A stretch of DNA of 64,000 bases from the NCBI GenBank assembly GCA_944384815.1, contig CALWUW010000028.1, forward strand, positions 1 through 64,000. The letters run 5' to 3'. The DNA is from an uncultured Clostridia bacterium. Its GTDB lineage: Bacteria > Bacillota > Clostridia > Oscillospirales > Acutalibacteraceae. The position numbers and the translations under genes are program-made. Under the pieces are notes generated by a model that saw only the letters and a program-made list of their open reading frames with translations, did not search any database and had not been told where the DNA came from. Within the stretch, counting starts at the first letter, position 1, and the number at the start of each line of letters is the position of its first letter. Below, in pieces: positions 59,956-64,000 of the stretch.

Positions 59956-61635
59956 ATGGCTGAATTTGATCAACTGTGTATGAACTGTATGGCTCCTATG
60001 AATGGAAAATCGGTGTGTCCGGTGTGCGGCCATTCGGCGGAAGAGCCCCAGTCCGTCAATGCTTTGCCCTACCGTACTTTGCTGCAGAATCGTTACATGG
60101 TAGGTAAGGTAAAATCTTGCAACAGCGAAGGAATCACGTACATTGGATATGATACGATCCTTCGCACTCCTATTGAACTGCGAGAGTTTTTTCCTGCCAC
60201 ACTTTGCAGCCGGGTTTCGCCCGTGGAACTGAGGGCAAACAACGGCAGCGAGGTGACATACGATGAATGTCTTTCCAGCTTTTTGAGCTTTTCCAGAGAA
60301 ATTGCTCATTTTCGGCAGCTTCCTGCCGTTCCCCAACTGTATGACATTTTTGAAGAAAATAACACAGCTTATACCGTGGCGGAACGGGTGGAATCTATTA
60401 CCCTGCGCTATTTTGTGGAAAGAAGCGGGGGAACTGTGGCGTGGAATGCCGCCCGGCAGCTTTTTATGCCGGTGCTTTCTGCTTTGAGCACACTGCATTC
60501 TGCGGGAATCAATCATCTGGGGATTTCTCCGGAAACATTGATCATCGGAAAAGATGGAAGAATGAAGTTGAGCGGTTTTTCGATTCCGGCGGCCCGTGTT
60601 GCCGGCAGAGAGATTCCGGCCGACCTTTATCCCGGATGTGCAGCTCCGGAGCAGTATGATGGGAATCAGAGCGTAGGGGAAGCAGCAGATGTGTATGCGT
60701 TTACGGCCTGTCTGTTTTTTGCCCTTACCGGTATTTTGCCTCAGGCGGCTCCAAAACGTCTGGAGGATCCGCGGCTTCTGCTTCCCAGCACTTTGCTGAG
60801 AAGCATTCCGCCCCATGTGGTAGGAGCAATGGCTAACGGGCTGCAGGTCTCTGCGCAGCGGCGTACAGGAACGTTTGAAAAACTTCGCGCGGAGCTTTCC
60901 GCTTCTCCTACCGTTACGATAGAGACAGCCAGCCTGCATGCGGTGCCGCCTACTTATCCGGCTCAGAGTTCACCTCAAGATGACAAAAAGGGAAGCATGC
61001 CGCCTTTTATGTGGGGGCTGATTTCCTGTGTCTGTTGTCTGATTGTTTTAGCTGTGGTAGGAGTGATTTGGCTTTCTGCCTCTAATGGAACACAGGTCGT
61101 TTCTTCAGAACCTGAGGATGTTTCCTCCTTGTCTTCTCAGGAGGAAAGCAGCCAACTATCCAGCGTGCTTTCAGAAGATCCTAATATGATTGACGTTCCC
61201 AATTTGGTAGGGAGCAAATATGAGGAAGTGGCTTCTCAGATAGAATCCAATGAAAACTACCAAATCCTTTCTGCTGCCAACAAACAGTTTAGTGATACGG
61301 TTCCGGAGGGATATATTATTTCGCAGACGCCGGAAGCCGGAGAAGGGGCAAAGATGAAAAAAGGGACTGCCATTGTGGTAGTGGTCAGTCAAGGTCCGGC
61401 CATCCGCGCCTTGCCGGAAGTGGCCGGATTGGATTTAGTAGCGGCTTCTACCGCTGTGACGGATGCCGGTTTTATTCCCACTAAGATCGAGGAATACAGT
61501 GATACTGTGCCTAAAGGTCTGGTAATTGGATATCAAAATGTAAAACCGGGGGATACGATGGCGTATGGTTCTCAGGTGGTTTTGATCGTCAGCAAAGGGA
61601 AGGAGCTTCCCTATATGGCTTCCGCAGGGGAATGA
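59956..61635 (+). CDS. membrane-anchored PASTA protein with zinc ribbon and inactive kinase domain
   Basis: This 559-residue protein has a zinc ribbon (C8, C11, C21, C24), a protein-kinase-like domain (about residues 44-310), a membrane segment (about 350-373), a Ser-rich linker, and two PASTA domains outside the cell (about 412-479 and 480-552). The kinase lacks every key residue: the Gly loop is GKVKSCNSEG, the ATP-binding Lys is R76 (IELREFFP), HRDxKxxN reads HLGISPET (G189, S191, T194) and DFG reads GFS (207-209). The APE-type motif AAPEQY and DVYAF are kept, so the fold should stand. It likely senses muropeptides or lipid II and signals without phosphotransfer. ATG 59956 follows GGGAGG. 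Confidence 0.82.
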   Translation: MAEFDQLCMNCMAPMNGKSVCPVCGHSAEEPQSVNALPYRTLLQNRYMVGKVKSCNSEGITYIGYDTILRTPIELREFFPATLCSRVSPVELRANNGSEVTYDECLSSFLSFSREIAHFRQLPAVPQLYDIFEENNTAYTVAERVESITLRYFVERSGGTVAWNAARQLFMPVLSALSTLHSAGINHLGISPETLIIGKDGRMKLSGFSIPAARVAGREIPADLYPGCAAPEQYDGNQSVGEAADVYAFTACLFFALTGILPQAAPKRLEDPRLLLPSTLLRSIPPHVVGAMANGLQVSAQRRTGTFEKLRAELSASPTVTIETASLHAVPPTYPAQSSPQDDKKGSMPPFMWGLISCVCCLIVLAVVGVIWLSASNGTQVVSSEPEDVSSLSSQEESSQLSSVLSEDPNMIDVPNLVGSKYEEVASQIESNENYQILSAANKQFSDTVPEGYIISQTPEAGEGAKMKKGTAIVVVVSQGPAIRALPEVAGLDLVAASTAVTDAGFIPTKIEEYSDTVPKGLVIGYQNVKPGDTMAYGSQVVLIVSKGKELPYMASAGE

Positions 61636-61641
61636 ACATTT

Positions 61642-61680
61642 AAAAGCAGGAGACAGAAAAATGTTCTCCTGCTTTTTATT
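61642..61680 (+). terminator. terminator after the PASTA gene
   Basis: AAAAGCAGGAGA (61642-61653) pairs with TCTCCTGCTTTT (61665-61676), 12 bp with an 11-base loop, followed by a T-run. Confidence 0.88.
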
Positions 61681-61727
61681 AAATCTTTTTTCTTTCGGGT
61701 GTTTTCTCTTGAAGCGGCATGGATTTC

Positions 61728-61749
61728 TTATGAACAGAATGGTTCATAA
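61728..61749. promoter_or_regulatory. perfect inverted repeat upstream of the CNNM gene
   Basis: TTATGAAC-N6-GTTCATAA lies 32 bases before the -35 box of the next gene. Between them are two direct copies of CTTTCATA (61756-61763, 61772-61779). The symmetry suggests binding of a dimeric regulator. Its identity is unknown. Confidence 0.45.
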
Positions 61750-61780
61750 TGAAAGCTTTCATATAGAAAAACTTTCATAG

Positions 61781-61809
61781 TTGCACAATCTTTATTTTTT
61801 TGCTACAAT
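61781..61809 (+). promoter_or_regulatory. promoter of the CNNM gene
   Basis: TTGCAC (61781-61786) and TACAAT (61804-61809) with a 17-base spacer. Confidence 0.6.
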
Positions 61810-61855
61810 GTAAGCTATTCAAAATGATAATTAAAAGGAGTTGTATGTAAGTCTT

Positions 61856-63154
61856 ATGGACGGTGACTCAACAGGGTATTTGATTGGAATTGTTATTTGC
61901 ATTGTGTTTTCAGCCTTTTTCTCGGCTTCGGAGACAGCTTTTACAACGCTGAATCGAATCCGAATGAAAACAGAAGCAGAAGCGGGGGACGGAAGATCCG
62001 CTCTGGCCCTTAAAGTATCTGAAAATTATGATACGCTTCTTTCCACGGCTTTGGTAGGAAACAATTTAGTGAACATTGCATCTTCTACGTTGGCTACCGT
62101 ATTGTTTACGCTTTGGTTCTCTTCCAACGGGCCTTCCATATCCACAGCCGTAATGACGGTGACGATTTTGATTTTTGGAGAAATTACGCCCAAAAGTCTT
62201 GCCAAGGAGCACCCGGAGGCGTTTGCCAAATTCAGTGCCCCGGTTTTTCGTTTCTTAATGTGGATCCTCACTCCCGTAAACTTTTTAATGACCCAATGGA
62301 AAAAGCTTCTGAATCGCATTTTCAAACAAAAAAGCGATAACAAGATGACGCCTGAAGAGCTGCGGAATATTGTGGACGAAGCCCATAACGAGGGGGGCAT
62401 TGACGAAGATAATGTAGAGCTTCTGAAATCGGCTATTGATTTTGACGATCAGGAAGCCAAGGATATTTTGACCCCTCGGGTAGATTTGGTAGGTGTGGAC
62501 AGCGACACTCCTTTTGAGGAGATTGCGGATATCTTTTTGCAGAATACATATTCGAGGTTGGTCGTATACCGGGAAAGCATTGATAATATCATTGGCATGA
62601 TTCATGAGAAAGATTATTTTTGTGCGCTGCACCAGGGAAATCTTTCTTTGGATGCGGTAATCAAAAAAGTTTTGTATATCAGTCCTTCTATGCAGATCTT
62701 TGACCTTTTGCGGTTGCTGCAGCAGCGAAAGGTTCATATGGCGGTGGTCGTGGATGAGTTCGGAGGTACGGAAGGCATCGTTACCATGGAGGATATTATC
62801 GAAGAGTTGGTAGGCGATATCTGGGACGAACACGATGAGGAACGCAAGTACATCCAAAAAGTGGATGCTTCTCATTACAAGGTCAATTGCAGTGCCAATC
62901 TGGAAGAAACATTTGAATTTTTCCATTTGGAGACTTATGAGGATGAGTTTGACTCGGTAACCGTCAATGGCTGGGTTCTGGAACAGCTGGAAAAAGTTCC
63001 GGTTGTTGGTGACGCGTTTGAATACAGAGATCTGCACGTGACCGTTATCAGTGCCACAGCACACCACGCGGTGGAGATCCTTGTGCAAGTACCGGAGACA
63101 TTTACAGAAAAATCCGGTGACGTACAGAATGAGAAGACTGAAAAGGCAGTGTAG
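61856..63154 (+). CDS. CNNM/CorC-family membrane transporter
   Basis: This 432-residue protein has an N-terminal CNNM (DUF21) membrane domain with FFSASETAFTTLNRIR, a pair of CBS domains (about residues 200-320, DILTPRVDLVGVD and VVVDEFGGTEGIVT) and a C-terminal CorC/HlyC domain ending near residue 420. Older annotations call it hemolysin. Characterised relatives move Mg2+ or Na+. The start is uncertain: TTG 61841 abuts AAAAGGAG, and ATG 61856 lies 15 bases after it. I prefer the ATG. A palindromic operator-like site lies upstream. Confidence 0.88.
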   Translation: MDGDSTGYLIGIVICIVFSAFFSASETAFTTLNRIRMKTEAEAGDGRSALALKVSENYDTLLSTALVGNNLVNIASSTLATVLFTLWFSSNGPSISTAVMTVTILIFGEITPKSLAKEHPEAFAKFSAPVFRFLMWILTPVNFLMTQWKKLLNRIFKQKSDNKMTPEELRNIVDEAHNEGGIDEDNVELLKSAIDFDDQEAKDILTPRVDLVGVDSDTPFEEIADIFLQNTYSRLVVYRESIDNIIGMIHEKDYFCALHQGNLSLDAVIKKVLYISPSMQIFDLLRLLQQRKVHMAVVVDEFGGTEGIVTMEDIIEELVGDIWDEHDEERKYIQKVDASHYKVNCSANLEETFEFFHLETYEDEFDSVTVNGWVLEQLEKVPVVGDAFEYRDLHVTVISATAHHAVEILVQVPETFTEKSGDVQNEKTEKAV

Positions 63155-63195
63155 GCAAAGTTTTAAGGAAAGTGAAATGAGACAGGAGAAAAAGA

Positions 63196-64000
63196 ATGGC
63201 CAGTAAAAAGAATGATACCGAACAGAAAACCCTTTCTATCTTTCATCAGGTGAAGGGACGGAAATGGAAGGAAGAAGAGATTCTCTTTTTAAATCGATGC
63301 CGCCACACGGAAAGGATGGATTGTCAGATCCATCAAGCTCTCTTTTTGGAAGGAAGACGGGAGATTTGTGAGTTTGGAACAGCGATGTGGGTCCTTTTAG
63401 CCTTTTTCTTGTTGGTGAACCAGGTTTGGGTTTTTGGAGCGCTGTCCGCTGTTTTGGCTGTTATATATCCTATGGGGGTTTACTATTGGCTCCCTAAGAT
63501 GATGTCAAAAAAATATTTTAGCTGGCTTTGCAGGGAATTGGATACCAATTGTCCTACAACGAAGCTGTATGTAGGGGAAGAATATCTGGAGTATGAATTC
63601 TTAGAGACCGGCGGAAAGATGCTGATCAAATACAGCCAGGTTGAGGAATGGGTAGAATATGAAGAGGCAATGGTAATAACAGTTTCCTTGCCGGAGTCTC
63701 AGGAATATTTTTCCATGTTGGTAGAAAAAGAAGGGTTTGTAAAGGGAAGCTATGCCAAGTTCGTCCAATTTCTTGAGCAGAAATGTACAAGAGTACGGGA
63801 TGAGCAGAGAAGAATGGTAAAACGGGAGCGCACTTGCAAAATTTGTGTTCGTTTGGCCATCGCAACATTGGTGCTGACACTGCTCCTTTCTATGTTGGTG
63901 GTTATTTGGGCAGTGGCGATCGGAATCCCGGTTATGGCTTTGCTGATCGCTTACGGATATGGAGCCAAAAAAGACAAACGGCTGCAGTACATGATAGGCG
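63196..64000 (+). CDS. YcxB-like membrane protein, cut by the window edge
   Basis: The frame from ATG 63196 (AGGAG before it) stays open to the end of the window, giving 268 residues so far. Two adjacent hydrophobic segments lie near residues 60-100, then a soluble beta-rich part (LYVGEEYLEYEFLETGGKMLIKYSQVEEWVEY) like the YcxB C-terminal domain. Two further segments follow near 222-258. The gene is incomplete on the right. It starts 41 bases after the CNNM gene and may share its transcript. The function of this family is unknown. Confidence 0.65.
   Translation, partial: MASKKNDTEQKTLSIFHQVKGRKWKEEEILFLNRCRHTERMDCQIHQALFLEGRREICEFGTAMWVLLAFFLLVNQVWVFGALSAVLAVIYPMGVYYWLPKMMSKKYFSWLCRELDTNCPTTKLYVGEEYLEYEFLETGGKMLIKYSQVEEWVEYEEAMVITVSLPESQEYFSMLVEKEGFVKGSYAKFVQFLEQKCTRVRDEQRRMVKRERTCKICVRLAIATLVLTLLLSMLVVIWAVAIGIPVMALLIAYGYGAKKDKRLQYMIG

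Overview
The window is chromosomal DNA of a spore-forming member of the Firmicutes, most probably a clostridium of the Oscillospirales/Ruminococcaceae type. This rests on the gene families and their order: a yabM-mazG-hup-rqcP-yabP-yabQ-divIC-yabR block, a HemZ-type radical SAM protein, a purine cluster in which PurH is split into an AICAR transformylase and a separate IMP cyclohydrolase, tandem acyl-CoA dehydratase activases, strong AGGAGG-type ribosome binding sites and moderate GC. I saw no rRNA, tRNA, CRISPR array, intact insertion sequence or prophage.

Left edge to 3.6 kb: a truncated DUF6034-like fragment, about 700 bases of apparently non-coding DNA with a long perfect palindrome, then an arsenic operon (arsR, arsP-type permease, a small thioredoxin with a Cys-rich N-terminus, arsC) with a clear promoter/operator and a strong terminator. 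3.6-20.6 kb is housekeeping: an ABC exporter, cyclophilin, exonuclease III and a UDP-sugar pyrophosphorylase, a two-gene dehydratase-activase operon, then recJ, relA/spoT, an MBL hydrolase, hemZ, a nucleoside kinase and a zinc-ribbon protein. 20.6-32.4 kb is more accessory: KDPG aldolase and KDG kinase, two AraC regulators, a glycoside hydrolase gene interrupted by one in-frame TGA, two MATE transporters, a P-type ATPase, an unknown 185-residue protein and a cytidylate-kinase-like protein.

32.7-42.7 kb carries cysK, a two-component system, the conserved sporulation/division/translation-quality block (with two candidate sigma-E-type promoters), a class I fumarase alpha subunit without its beta partner, and hpf. 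42.8-46.2 kb is one very large secreted lysozyme with eight SH3b repeats. 46.3-53 kb holds glmM, a DUF1858 protein, trmK, a Nif3-like protein, rqcH, an NfeD protein and an SPFH protein. 53.1-58.7 kb is the purine operon purE-purM-purN-purO-like-AICARFT-purD, preceded by a short open frame and a terminator hairpin that looks like an attenuator. The right end has an IS transposase relic, yebC, a membrane-anchored PASTA protein whose kinase domain has lost the catalytic residues, a CNNM/CorC-type transporter and the start of a YcxB-like membrane protein cut by the window edge.

Themes that join genes across the window are ribosome-associated quality control (rqcH with rqcP), cell envelope and spore building (glmM, yabM, yabP, yabQ, divIC, lysozyme, PASTA pseudokinase), the stringent response and ribosome hibernation (rel, hpf), and purine synthesis. 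The most unusual items are the PASTA pseudokinase, the lysozyme with an SH3 domain inserted in its catalytic domain, the purE leader, and the TGA-interrupted hydrolase.
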